Shown here in pieces: positions 1-8,216 of a stretch of DNA of 64,000 nucleotides. Under the pieces are notes generated by a model. It was given only the letters and a program-made list of their open reading frames with translations, had not been told where the DNA came from and did not search any database. The position numbers and the translations under genes are program-made. Each line of letters opens with the position of its first letter. Within the stretch, counting starts at the first letter, position 1. Source of the DNA: Gillisella vitis (GTDB lineage Bacteria > Pseudomonadota > Alphaproteobacteria > Rhizobiales > Rhizobiaceae); contig NZ_LMVL02000003.1 in NCBI RefSeq assembly GCF_001541345.2, positions 558,001-622,000 on the forward strand. The letters are read 5' to 3'.

Positions 1-508
1 CGACATGGTCATCAAGGCCATGGCTCTGGCGCTGCGCGATGTGCCGGATGCCAACGTTTCCTGGACCGACACCAACATGGTCAAGCACAAGCATGCCGAT
101 GTCGGCGTGGCTGTGTCGATCCCCGGCGGCCTGATCACCCCGATCATCCGCCAGGCCGAGTTGAAGAGCCTGTCCGCCATTTCCAACGAAATGAAGGATC
201 TGGGCGCACGCGCCAAGGGCCGCAAGCTGAAGCCTGAAGAATATCAGGGCGGCACAACAGCGGTCTCCAATATGGGCATGATGGGCGTCAAGAACTTTGC
301 CGCCGTGGTCAACCCGCCGCATGCCACCATTCTGGCAGTCGGTGCTGGTGAAGAGCGCGTTGTCGTGAAGAAGGGCGAAATGAAAATCGCCAATGTCATG
401 ACGGTGACGCTGTCCACCGACCACCGTGCGGTTGATGGAGCCTTGGGTGCCGAACTTCTCGGTGCGTTCAAACGCTACATCGAAAACCCGATGGGCATGC
501 TGGTCTGA
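1..508 (+). CDS. pdhC: Pyruvate dehydrogenase E2 (dihydrolipoamide acetyltransferase), 3' part
   Basis: The reading frame is open from the first bases of the window and ends with TGA at 508, so only the C-terminal 168 codons are seen. They correspond to the 2-oxoacid dehydrogenase acyltransferase catalytic domain. The signature HRAVDG, with catalytic His and Asp, lies about 25 residues before the C-terminus, preceded by STD, and the protein ends in the usual GMLV-type tail. The enzyme transfers the acetyl group from lipoyl-lysine to CoA in the cytoplasmic pyruvate dehydrogenase complex. The location just upstream of lpdA and lipA supports the pyruvate rather than the 2-oxoglutarate complex, because in rhizobia pdhABC sits next to these genes. 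The lipoyl domain and E1-binding domain lie outside the window. Confidence 0.93.
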   Translation, partial: DMVIKAMALALRDVPDANVSWTDTNMVKHKHADVGVAVSIPGGLITPIIRQAELKSLSAISNEMKDLGARAKGRKLKPEEYQGGTTAVSNMGMMGVKNFAAVVNPPHATILAVGAGEERVVVKKGEMKIANVMTVTLSTDHRAVDGALGAELLGAFKRYIENPMGMLV

Positions 509-571
509 TGAAATTGGGGAGGGGTGGCTTTATTCACCTTTCCCCTCTCGTTTCTGCAAGGTGGGCCACGA

Positions 572-1210
572 ATGAGAACCGTTCTCGCATACGGCGACAG
601 TCTGACCTGGGGATATGACCCAGTCGCCCTTGGCCGTCACGCCCATGAGGACCGCTGGACCAGCGTGTTGCAAAAGGCGCTTGGTCATGGCGTGAGGATC
701 GTTGCCGAAGGTTTGAACGGGCGCACGACTGCTTATGACGATCATCTGGCGGATTGCGACCGCAATGGCGTGAGGCTGTTGCCGAGCATTCTTGAAACCC
801 ACAAGCCTTTGGATCTGGTGATCCTGATGCTGGGTACCAATGATTTGAAGCGCGGCATTCAGGGTACGGCGATTGGCGCGACGAGCGGTATCAAGCGGTT
901 GGTGAAGCTGGTTCATCAGCATGACTGGGGCTTCGATTTCGAAGGCCCGGATGTGCTGATTGTGTCGCCGCCGCCGATCCGCGAGACCGCCAATGTGATG
1001 TTCGGAGCAATGTTCAATCATTCGATCGAGGAAGGCGGAATGCTGGCCAGCATGTACCGCGATGCGGCGGATGAATTGGGCTGCGGGTTTTTCGATGCCG
1101 GTTCGGTGGCCAAGACCACGCCGCTGGATGGCATTCATCTCGATGCTGACAATACCCGCGCCATCGGGCGCGGTTTGGAGCCGGTGGTGCGGATGATGCT
1201 GGGCCTGTGA
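572..1210 (+). CDS. SGNH/GDSL-family esterase (arylesterase-like)
   Basis: The 212-residue product carries the SGNH hydrolase blocks in order: GDSL at residues 8-11 with nucleophile Ser10, a block II Gly/Asn region near 48-50, GTND at 88-91, and the catalytic pair in DGIHLD with Asp186 and His189. It has no signal peptide, so it is probably a cytoplasmic esterase of the type annotated as arylesterase or lysophospholipase-like in rhizobia. ATG 572 is chosen over an upstream GTG at 524 because AAGGTGG precedes it at good spacing and the GDSL block then falls at the expected N-terminal position. It lies between pdhC and lpdA, so it is probably co-transcribed with them. The substrate cannot be deduced. 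Confidence 0.88.
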   Translation: MRTVLAYGDSLTWGYDPVALGRHAHEDRWTSVLQKALGHGVRIVAEGLNGRTTAYDDHLADCDRNGVRLLPSILETHKPLDLVILMLGTNDLKRGIQGTAIGATSGIKRLVKLVHQHDWGFDFEGPDVLIVSPPPIRETANVMFGAMFNHSIEEGGMLASMYRDAADELGCGFFDAGSVAKTTPLDGIHLDADNTRAIGRGLEPVVRMMLGL

Positions 1211-1306
1211 AGGGAAAGCATCGACGGTAACGCGGGTTGATTGGAATCAAGGAATGACCATGTGGCGGGTTTAAAGTGATCTTGCAACCTTGAAGGGGGA
1301 AAGATC

Positions 1307-1573
1307 ATGTCCAACACTCCGCATGAACTGGCAGAGGAATTTCCGGAATTTGTGACTCTGATGCGGCATTTGAAGGAAACGGACGGCCATTTCGTCCGGC
1401 TGTTCGATGCCTATCACGAGATCAACCGGCAGGTTCACCGCGCTGAAACCGATATAGAGCCGCTCGACGACTTCCATATGGAAGACCTCAGGAAGAAGCG
1501 GATGCGGCTCAAGGACGAAATCTACGGGATGCTGGTTCGTCATGAACCGGAGGCCGAGACGCCGGTGCTATAA
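1307..1573 (+). CDS. DUF465 (YdcH-like) small protein
   Basis: An 88-residue, highly charged, mostly helical protein with the DUF465/YdcH pattern: an N-terminal helix around EFPEFVTLMRHLKETD, a central LFDAYHEIN segment, and a C-terminal helix rich in Lys and Arg with LKDEIYGML. Family members are short coiled-coil-like proteins of unknown function, common in proteobacteria. The ATG has a purine-rich GGGGGAAAG leader just upstream. It sits between the GDSL esterase and lpdA in the same direction. The family assignment is fairly secure; no function can be given. Confidence 0.85.
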   Translation: MSNTPHELAEEFPEFVTLMRHLKETDGHFVRLFDAYHEINRQVHRAETDIEPLDDFHMEDLRKKRMRLKDEIYGMLVRHEPEAETPVL

Positions 1574-1651
1574 AGCCGGTTGCGCTTCCAGTCCCGTCAC
1601 GGGTTGGGCTTTAGGGCCTGGCCCCAAGGAAACCGAGGAATGGAAGCGCCC

Positions 1652-3097
1652 ATGTCGAATGCTTATGACGTCATCATCATCGGGTCCGGCCCTGGCGGCT
1701 ATGTGACTGCGATCCGTGCCGCCCAGCTTGGCCTGAAAATCGCGATTGTCGAGCGCGAGCATCTTGGCGGCATCTGCCTCAACTGGGGCTGTATCCCCAC
1801 CAAGGCGCTGCTGCGGTCAGCGGAAATTCTCGATCACGCCAATCACGCCAAGAGCTACGGCCTGACGCTGAACGGCACCATGACCGCCGATGTGAAAGAC
1901 GTTGTTGCCCGGTCTCGCGGCGTATCGGCCCGCCTTAACGGCGGCGTTGCCTATCTGATGAAGAAGAACAAGATCGATGTGATCTGGGGTGAGGCCAAGC
2001 TCACCAAGCCAAACGAGATCGTCGTCGGCGCATCGTCGAAACCGGCCGTACAGCCGCAGAACCCGGTTCCGAAGGGCGTGCTGGGCGAGGGGACCTATAC
2101 CGCCAAGCATATCATCGTCGCCACCGGCGCGCGTCCGCGCGCTCTGCCGGGGATTGAGCCAGATGGCAAGCTGATCTGGACCTATTTTGAAGCGATGAAG
2201 CCGGATTTCATGCCGAAATCCATCGTCGTTATGGGTTCTGGCGCCATCGGCATCGAATTTGCGTCCTTCTATCGCTCGATGGGTGTCGATGTCACTGTGG
2301 TCGAGCTGATGGCCAATATTATGCCAGTGGAAGACGTGGAAATCTCCACCATCGCCCGCAAGGCACTGGAAAAGCGCGGCCTGAAGATCATCACCGAGGC
2401 CAAGGTTTCCAAGGTCGAAAAGGGTGCCAACTCCATCACGGCTCATGTCGAGACCAAGGATGGCAAGGTACAGCAGATTACGGCTGACCGGCTGATCTCG
2501 GCTGTCGGTGTGCAGGGCAATATCGAAAATCTCGGTCTGGAAGCGCTGGGCGTCAAGACGGATCGCGGCTGCATCGTCATCGACGGCTATGGCAAGACCA
2601 ATGTTCCGGGCCTCTATGCCATCGGCGATGTTGCCGGTCCGCCAATGTTGGCCCATAAGGCTGAGCATGAAGGCGTGGTCTGCATCGAGAAGATTGCCGG
2701 TCTGCCGCATGTTCATCCCATGAACAAGTCTCTGATCCCTGGCTGCACCTATTGCAACCCACAGGTCGCCTCGGTCGGTCTTACCGAAGCCAAGGCAAAA
2801 GAACAGGGTCGCGAGATTCGTGTTGGTCGCTACAATTTCAACGCCAATGGCAAGGCCATCGCGCTGGGCGAAGACAATGGCATGATCAAGACGATCTTCG
2901 ACAAGAAGACCGGCGAGTTGATCGGCGCGCATATGGTCGGCGCGGAAGTGACCGAGCTGATCCAGGGCTTCGTGGTTGCCATGAACCTGGAGACCACAGA
3001 AGAAGAGCTGATGCACACCATCTTCCCGCATCCGACACTGTCGGAAATGATGAAGGAAAGCGTGCTTGATGCCTACGGCAAAGTCCTGAACGCCTGA
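1652..3097 (+). CDS. lpdA: Dihydrolipoamide dehydrogenase (E3)
   Basis: A 481-residue flavoprotein that reoxidises dihydrolipoamide to lipoamide using NAD+. Visible features are the FAD-binding GSGPGG at 11-16, the redox-active disulfide motif CLNWGC (Cys42, Cys47), a second GSGAIG nucleotide-binding motif for NAD, the GDV..P..LAHKA FAD segment, and the C-terminal HPTLSE with catalytic His460 and Glu465. A roughly 20-residue insertion rich in Pro and Lys before the YTAKHI strand is typical of alphaproteobacterial PDH-linked E3s. ATG 1652 matches family N-termini; an in-frame ATG at 1640 would add four residues. It follows pdhC and precedes lipA, fitting a dedicated E3 for pyruvate dehydrogenase. 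Confidence 0.96.
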   Translation: MSNAYDVIIIGSGPGGYVTAIRAAQLGLKIAIVEREHLGGICLNWGCIPTKALLRSAEILDHANHAKSYGLTLNGTMTADVKDVVARSRGVSARLNGGVAYLMKKNKIDVIWGEAKLTKPNEIVVGASSKPAVQPQNPVPKGVLGEGTYTAKHIIVATGARPRALPGIEPDGKLIWTYFEAMKPDFMPKSIVVMGSGAIGIEFASFYRSMGVDVTVVELMANIMPVEDVEISTIARKALEKRGLKIITEAKVSKVEKGANSITAHVETKDGKVQQITADRLISAVGVQGNIENLGLEALGVKTDRGCIVIDGYGKTNVPGLYAIGDVAGPPMLAHKAEHEGVVCIEKIAGLPHVHPMNKSLIPGCTYCNPQVASVGLTEAKAKEQGREIRVGRYNFNANGKAIALGEDNGMIKTIFDKKTGELIGAHMVGAEVTELIQGFVVAMNLETTEEELMHTIFPHPTLSEMMKESVLDAYGKVLNA

Positions 3098-3114
3098 CCC
3101 TTTGGACAGTGACG

Positions 3115-3143
3115 TTGCGAGACATTGCCCGGCTCGCTATATA
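3115..3143 (+). promoter_or_regulatory. Candidate sigma-70 promoter for the GlsB-like gene
   Basis: TTGCGA at 3115-3120 and TATATA at 3138-3143 are separated by exactly 17 bases, in the 92-base gap between lpdA and the small membrane protein gene. A GC-rich hairpin (GCCCGCC / GGCGGGC, about 3157-3174) follows in the presumed leader. Pattern match only; the start site is unproven. Confidence 0.5.
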
Positions 3144-3189
3144 GGGGCCGGGCGAGCCCGCCAACGGGGCGGGCAACAAAGGGTAGACG

Positions 3190-3438
3190 ATGGAAAATGT
3201 GGGCTGGTTGACGGCGATCTTCGTGGGTGGTCTGGCCGGATGGCTGGCAGGCAAGTTGATGGACATGCGCTTCGGCATTTTCATGAACATCGTCATCGGC
3301 ATTATCGGCTCGGTCATCGCCAATGCCATCTTCCGGCGCTTTGACATTTTCGTCGCCAGCGACTGGGTGGGCTACCTGATTACCAGCTTTATCGGCGCCT
3401 GCATTCTTTTGTTCGTCGCCAAGCTGGTGCGGAAATAA
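3190..3438 (+). CDS. GlsB/YeaQ/YmgE family stress-response membrane protein
   Basis: An 82-residue protein made almost entirely of three hydrophobic segments, with the family signature of Gly-rich helices: GGLAGWLAGKLM early, a central NIVIGIIGSVIAN, and a final LITSFIGACILLFVAKLV. This matches the transglycosylase-associated or GlsB/YeaQ/YmgE family of small inner-membrane proteins linked to envelope or general stress; the molecular role is not established. The gene has its own candidate promoter in the gap after lpdA and is followed closely by lipA, so it may be co-transcribed with lipA. Confidence 0.85.
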   Translation: MENVGWLTAIFVGGLAGWLAGKLMDMRFGIFMNIVIGIIGSVIANAIFRRFDIFVASDWVGYLITSFIGACILLFVAKLVRK

Positions 3439-3476
3439 ATACTTAAAACCCGCTCATCGGCGGCAAAGGAAACACG

Positions 3477-4448
3477 ATGGTTACCATCCTCGATAGAACC
3501 AAGCCGGACGACAAGCGCATCCGCCACCCGGAAAAGGCTCACAAGCCCGATACGGAAGTGTTGCGCAAGCCGGAATGGATCAGGGTGAAAGCTCCGACCT
3601 CCAAGGGCTATCAGGAAACCCGCGAACTGGTGCGTTCCCACAAGCTGGTCACCGTCTGCGAAGAAGCCGGCTGCCCGAATATCGGCGAGTGCTGGGAAAA
3701 GAAGCACGCCACCTTCATGATCATGGGTGAGATCTGTACCCGCGCCTGCGCCTTCTGCAATGTGGCAACCGGCAAGCCGAATGCGCTTGACCGCGAAGAG
3801 CCTGCCAATGTGGCCAAGGCTGTCAAGCAGATGGGCCTTTCTCATGTGGTCATCACGTCTGTAGACCGCGACGACCTGGCCGATGGTGGTGCCGAGCATT
3901 TCGAACAGGTGATCTGGGCCATCCGCGAAGCTTCGCCAGCCACGACCATCGAAATCCTGACGCCAGACTTTTTGAAAAAGCCTAGTGCGCTGGAGCGCGT
4001 CGTTGCTGCCAAGCCTGACGTCTTCAACCACAATATGGAAACCGTTCCAGGCAATTACCTCACGGTCCGTCCGGGCGCCCGCTACTTCCACTCTGTTCGG
4101 CTGTTGCAGCGGGTCAAGGAACTCGACCCGACGATATTCACCAAATCCGGCATTATGGTCGGTCTTGGCGAAGAGCGCAACGAAGTGCTGCAATTGATGG
4201 ATGACCTGCGCACTGCGGACGTGGATTTTCTGACCATTGGCCAATATCTCCAGCCGACCCGCAAGCACCACAAGGTGGAACGCTTTGTGACGCCGGAAGA
4301 GTTCAAGTCCTATGAGGATATCGCCTATAGCAAGGGCTTCCTGATGGTTGCCTCCAGCCCGCTCACCCGCTCCTCTCACCACGCCGGTGACGATTTTGCC
4401 CGGCTGAAGGCCAACCGCGAAAAGAAATTGCTTGCTGCTGCGGAGTAG
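3477..4448 (+). CDS. lipA: Lipoyl synthase
   Basis: A 323-residue radical SAM enzyme that inserts two sulfurs into octanoyl groups on E2 and H-protein lipoyl domains. Both iron-sulfur clusters are visible: the auxiliary cluster cysteines C61, C66 and C72, and the radical SAM CxxxCxxC at C87, C91 and C94. The conserved C-terminal RSSYHA-type motif reads RSSHHAGD, providing the serine ligand of the auxiliary cluster. Its product is needed by the E2 encoded upstream, and lpdA-lipA clustering is common in rhizobia. The protein is full length. Confidence 0.97.
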   Translation: MVTILDRTKPDDKRIRHPEKAHKPDTEVLRKPEWIRVKAPTSKGYQETRELVRSHKLVTVCEEAGCPNIGECWEKKHATFMIMGEICTRACAFCNVATGKPNALDREEPANVAKAVKQMGLSHVVITSVDRDDLADGGAEHFEQVIWAIREASPATTIEILTPDFLKKPSALERVVAAKPDVFNHNMETVPGNYLTVRPGARYFHSVRLLQRVKELDPTIFTKSGIMVGLGEERNEVLQLMDDLRTADVDFLTIGQYLQPTRKHHKVERFVTPEEFKSYEDIAYSKGFLMVASSPLTRSSHHAGDDFARLKANREKKLLAAAE

Positions 4449-4526
4449 ATTTCCGCTACATGATGCTTGCCGAGATTGGAGCCCGTCGCCTATAAGCGTC
4501 GGGCTTTCACGTTTGCGGGGTGATGC

Positions 4527-5102
4527 ATGGCCCGATATATCGACAAGCTTGACGATGCGGCAGCACTGTTGACCTCGGCCAAGCGCATCTGCGTTGTCGG
4601 CTGCTCCGGCAGCGGCAAGAGTACACTATCGCAAATTCTGTGCGAGCGGCTGGGCCTCGACTACATCTCCTTGGATCGCGACGTTTTCTGGTTGCCCGGT
4701 TGGAAGCTGCGGCCCAGGCCGGAAGCGCTTGAGCGGATGCAGCAGTTCGTGGCCGGTGAGCGGTGGATTATCGACGGCAACAGCCCCGGCAGCCTGCCAG
4801 CCAGGCTGGCGCGCGCCGACATGGTCATTTGGATGCGTCCGCCGCGCCACCGATCGATCTACGGTGTATTGAAGCGTTGGCTGAAACATCGCGGAAAGGT
4901 AAGGCCAGAGATGGCACCGGGATGTCCTGAAAAGATCGATTGGCCGTTTCTCCAATACGTCTGGAATTTCGAGGCGAAAGAAGTGCCGCAGTTTCAGGCG
5001 CAGTTTGACAATGCGCGGGCCGATCTTCCCATCGTCGTTCTCAGGTCGCATCGGCAGACCAACGAGTTTCTAACGGCTTTTGGTGCTAGCGAGCGGAGGT
5101 AG
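4527..5102 (+). CDS. P-loop kinase-like ATPase, adenylate-kinase-like fold (copy 1 of a tandem pair)
   Basis: A 191-residue protein with a Walker A motif GCSGSGKS at residues 25-32, a following LGLDYISLDRDVFWLPGW segment, and a WIIDGNSPGSLPARL segment like that of DNA topology-modulation (FlaR-like) and adenylate-kinase-related proteins. The family is often annotated as AAA family ATPase or adenylate kinase; the substrate is unknown. It is followed after two bases by a paralogue with the same architecture (positions 5105-5674). The pair lies between lipA and ratA, genes that are usually close together in related genomes, so it appears to be an accessory insertion. No membrane segments or signal peptide are seen. 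Confidence 0.75.
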   Translation: MARYIDKLDDAAALLTSAKRICVVGCSGSGKSTLSQILCERLGLDYISLDRDVFWLPGWKLRPRPEALERMQQFVAGERWIIDGNSPGSLPARLARADMVIWMRPPRHRSIYGVLKRWLKHRGKVRPEMAPGCPEKIDWPFLQYVWNFEAKEVPQFQAQFDNARADLPIVVLRSHRQTNEFLTAFGASERR

Positions 5103-5104
5103 AT

Positions 5105-5674
5105 ATGGTTCGCTACGTAGATACACCTGCCGCCGCCGATCTTCTTGGTCGCAGCAACAGGATCATGGTTGTCGGTTGTTCGGGAGGTGGCAAAACCACC
5201 TTGTCGCAAAAGCTCGCGTCTCGCTTTAATCTCGACTATCAATCGATTGATCGGGATGTCCGTTGGCTTCCCGGCTGGCAGCAAAGAGATAGGCACGCTC
5301 AGCGAGACATTATTGCTGAATTGGTCTCACATGATCGTTGGGTCATGGACGGGAGTGGCCCTTCGACGTTCGATTTGCGATTACCTCGGACAGATCTGGT
5401 GATCTGGGTAAAAATGTCTCGGATGGCTTGCCTTCGGGGTATCGCCGGACGCGTGTTGCGTAACTATGGAAAAGTGCGCGTTGCCATGGCCGAAGGCTGT
5501 AAGGAGCCGTTGCCTGATCGCGAATTCCTTTCTTACATCTGGAATTTTGAGCGCAAGCACGCCCCGATCTTCATCCGCAATTTCGACCTTCACGGCCAGG
5601 ACGTTCCGGTTCTGGTGCTGAAATCCCGCCGAGAGGTCGCGCGGTTTCTCGACCTCGCCGGCGCTTCAGGGTAG
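5105..5674 (+). CDS. P-loop kinase-like ATPase (copy 2 of a tandem pair)
   Basis: A 189-residue paralogue of the preceding gene. Shared landmarks in the same order are MxRYxD at the N-terminus, the Walker A GCSGGGKT at 24-31, LDYxSxDRDVxWLPGW, W(I/V)xDGxxPS, a GKVR segment, and SYIWNFExK near the C-terminus. The second base of the P-loop serine pair differs (GGGKT against GSGKS). Codon and base use are somewhat more AT-rich than the first copy, suggesting that the two diverged long ago or arrived separately. Two bases separate it from copy 1, so they are surely one transcript. The function is unknown; nucleotide or small-molecule phosphorylation is the likely chemistry. Confidence 0.72.
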   Translation: MVRYVDTPAAADLLGRSNRIMVVGCSGGGKTTLSQKLASRFNLDYQSIDRDVRWLPGWQQRDRHAQRDIIAELVSHDRWVMDGSGPSTFDLRLPRTDLVIWVKMSRMACLRGIAGRVLRNYGKVRVAMAEGCKEPLPDREFLSYIWNFERKHAPIFIRNFDLHGQDVPVLVLKSRREVARFLDLAGASG

Positions 5675-5688
5675 GGGCTTCTTCCGCT

Positions 5689-7014
5689 TTACGCTGCAAA
5701 CGCTGCCGCCGGTTGCCTGCGGCTGGAAAGCACCAGCAGCGTCACGGCGGAAACGGCGGAAGCTCCCATGATATACCATGCCACGGAAGCAGCGCTGCCT
5801 GTGGTGGCCACCAGCCAGGAGGTGATGATTGGGGTCATTGCACTGCCCAGCACGCCGGCCAGCATGTAGCAGATCGATAGGCCGGTATAGCGCACGCCGG
5901 TCTCGAACAGTTCTGACAGAAACGTGGCAATCGGTCCGAAATTGGCGGCAAAGGCGCTCATCATCAGCAGGAATCCAAGAAGTACGCCCGGCAATCCGCC
6001 GTGATCCATCAGCCAGAACATCGGGAAGGCAAACAGGATTTCCGCAAAAATCCCGGCGAGAATAACGTTTCGGCGACCGACCCGGTCTGAAAGTGCGCCA
6101 AACACCGGCAGAAGCACAACACAGACCGCGCAGGCGATCAGGATCATCGCCAATACCTCCTGCTTGGGAAAATGCAGCGTCTGTGTGCCGTAGGACAGCC
6201 CGAATACCGCGATCAGATTGAAAGATGAGCCGATAGACAGGGTAGCAAAGCCACCAAGCAGAACCTTTGCCCAATGCCGCCGCATGAGATCGGCGAGCGG
6301 CAGGCGCTGCGTCTCTGCCTGTTGTCTGTGGCGGGCGAATGCTGGGGTTTCGCTCACTGACAGGCGGACATAGAACCCGATGGCGACGAGCACGATGCTG
6401 ATCAGAAACGCCACCCGCCAACCCCAGAGCAGGAAGCTCTGTTCCGAGAGGACCGAGGATAAGATCAGAAAGGCAGAATTGGCCAGAAACGTACCGGCGG
6501 GAACGCCGATCTGCACCCAGGACCCGTAAAGCCCGCGCTTGTTTTGCGGTGCGTGTTCCACCGCCAGAAGCACTGCTCCACCCCATTCTCCGCCCAGCGC
6601 CAGCCCCTGCAAAAGCCGCAGCACGACGAGGAGGATAGGAGCCCATACCCCGAGTGTTTCATAGCCGGGCAAAAGGCCGATGGCGAAAGTGGCAATACCC
6701 ATCAGACTCAGTGATAGCATCAATGTCGATTTTCGCCCCAGCCTGTCGCCGAAATGGCCGAAAAGCGCTGCGCCCACCATGCGTGACAGGTAGGCGGAGG
6801 CGAAGGTGCTGAACGCCAGCAGGGTGCCGACCAGCGGATCGACGCTGGGAAAGAACACCTTGTTGAACACCAGCGCCGAGGCGGTGGCAAAAATGAACAG
6901 GTCGTACCACTCGATTGTGGTGCCGATCACGCTGGCCAGCATGATCTTGCGGAGGTCCTTGCCCTGGAGAGGTTTAGGTGTGGCTATATTGTCGTTGGTC
7001 TTGGGAGCGGCCAT
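5689..7014 (-). CDS. MFS transporter, metabolite:H+ symporter (MHS) family
   Basis: A 441-residue protein with about 12 hydrophobic segments. The first helix carries the MHS signature GTTIEWYDLFIFA, and the loop between helices 2 and 3 carries the MFS motif GHFGDRLGRKSTL. A repeated loop, LSDRVGRRNVILAG, marks the second half. These are hallmarks of the ShiA/ProP/KgtP type of proton-coupled importers for carboxylates, shikimate or betaines; the substrate is not readable. It converges with the tandem kinase-like genes, its stop lying 14 bases beyond theirs, and is divergent from ratA. It looks like part of the same accessory insert. Confidence 0.85.
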   Translation of the reverse strand: MAAPKTNDNIATPKPLQGKDLRKIMLASVIGTTIEWYDLFIFATASALVFNKVFFPSVDPLVGTLLAFSTFASAYLSRMVGAALFGHFGDRLGRKSTLMLSLSLMGIATFAIGLLPGYETLGVWAPILLVVLRLLQGLALGGEWGGAVLLAVEHAPQNKRGLYGSWVQIGVPAGTFLANSAFLILSSVLSEQSFLLWGWRVAFLISIVLVAIGFYVRLSVSETPAFARHRQQAETQRLPLADLMRRHWAKVLLGGFATLSIGSSFNLIAVFGLSYGTQTLHFPKQEVLAMILIACAVCVVLLPVFGALSDRVGRRNVILAGIFAEILFAFPMFWLMDHGGLPGVLLGFLLMMSAFAANFGPIATFLSELFETGVRYTGLSICYMLAGVLGSAMTPIITSWLVATTGSAASVAWYIMGASAVSAVTLLVLSSRRQPAAAFAA

Positions 7015-7256
7015 TGGCGGTTCCTTGCTAAAATAATTCGATTCTAAAACAGCTTAGCGACTTCGTGACTTTGAATGAGGGAAGGCTAGCATCTCAGATG
7101 AGGCGTTGCCAGCAACCGGAAATTTCGGTTTCACTTTGCTGTGAATTTTTATCAGGACGATATTTCAGGTGCTGTTTTGAGGAATTTCCCTGTAAATTTC
7201 CCAAACCACAGACGCGACTTCTTGATCTTGCCGTTGCGCAGGATTAAGTGCGGCTT

Positions 7257-7709
7257 ATGCCGAAGTTTGAAACCCGCCGTATTGTCCAGCACTCAGCCGA
7301 TCGCATGTATGAGCTCGTCGCCGATGTCGAGCGCTATCCCGAATTCGTGCCGCTTTGTGAGGAACTTGCCGTGCAATCGCGCAAGGAGCGCGACGGCAAG
7401 ACTTTGCTGATCGCCAATATGACCGTGGGCTACAAGGCGATCCGCGAGACCTTCGTTTCTCAAGTGCTGTTGAAGCCGGACGAGCGGGCCATCGATGTCA
7501 AATATCTAGAAGGCCCGTTCAAATATCTCGACAATCGCTGGCGTTTCGAAGACCTCGAGGATGGCACCTGCGCGGTGAATTTCTACATCGATTACGAGTT
7601 CAAAAGCATGATTCTCGGTGCCCTGATGGGCTCGATGTTCGACCGGGCATTCCGGATGTTTTCCGAGGCGTTCGAGACCAGGGCCAATAAGGTTTATGGG
7701 ACCGCTTAA
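7257..7709 (+). CDS. ratA: RatA/Coq10-type START-domain protein
   Basis: A 150-residue protein of the polyketide cyclase/START family. Typical features are HSADRMYELVADVERYPEFVPLC near the N-terminus, an FxSxV strand, and a C-terminal MFDRAFRMFSEAFETRA helix. Family members include the yeast Coq10 ubiquinone-binding protein and E. coli RatA, reported to affect ribosome subunit association. In alphaproteobacteria the gene usually lies next to lipA, here separated by about 2.8 kb of inserted genes. ATG 7257 is preferred because the family starts at MPxFE; a GTG at 7248 would add three residues. A Coq10-like role in quinone handling is as plausible as toxin function. Confidence 0.85.
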   Translation: MPKFETRRIVQHSADRMYELVADVERYPEFVPLCEELAVQSRKERDGKTLLIANMTVGYKAIRETFVSQVLLKPDERAIDVKYLEGPFKYLDNRWRFEDLEDGTCAVNFYIDYEFKSMILGALMGSMFDRAFRMFSEAFETRANKVYGTA

Positions 7710-7721
7710 AGCGCCGTGCAG

Positions 7722-8216
7722 TTAAGCAATTTCGGTCAGCATGGTGAGCGCAGTGCGCATGGTTTCCAACCGTATGCCTTCACGTCCAAGGTCGCCATAA
7801 CGCATTGCGTGATGCAGGATTGCGCCGGATCGGCTGGCCGATGCCAGATGCACCAGCCCCACCGGCTTCTCGTCACTCCCACCGCCCGGCCCGGCGATAC
7901 CGGTCACCGCAACCGAAACGGAGGCGCCGGAGCGGTAGAGGGCGCCGTGGGCCATGGCCAGCGCCGTTTCGCGCGATACGGCGCCATAGGTTTCCAGCGT
8001 CAGCGATGGCACGCCGAGCATGTCCATCTTGGCCTGGTTGGAATAGGTGACGTAGCCGCGATCCACTACGGCGGATGATCCGGCAATTTCGGTCAGCAGG
8101 CCAGCGATCAATCCGCCGGTGCAGGATTCGGCGGTGGCAATGGTCAAGCCGCGTCTGGTGAAGTCTTCAATGATGGTCCGGGCGGCCTTTTCCAGATCGT
8201 CGGGAAACAGGCTCAT
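7722..8216 (-). CDS. CinA-family protein (nicotinamide-nucleotide amidase PncC type)
   Basis: A 164-residue protein consisting only of the CinA C-terminal domain. Visible motifs are [21 protein letters not shown], carrying the catalytic Ser/Thr region, GYVTYSN, and [14 protein letters not shown]. Proteins of this size hydrolyse nicotinamide mononucleotide to nicotinate mononucleotide in NAD recycling. The start codon overlaps the end of ispDF by four bases, so it is translationally coupled to ispDF. It converges with ratA, with 12 bases between the stops. Confidence 0.9.
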   Translation of the reverse strand: MSLFPDDLEKAARTIIEDFTRRGLTIATAESCTGGLIAGLLTEIAGSSAVVDRGYVTYSNQAKMDMLGVPSLTLETYGAVSRETALAMAHGALYRSGASVSVAVTGIAGPGGGSDEKPVGLVHLASASRSGAILHHAMRYGDLGREGIRLETMRTALTMLTEIA

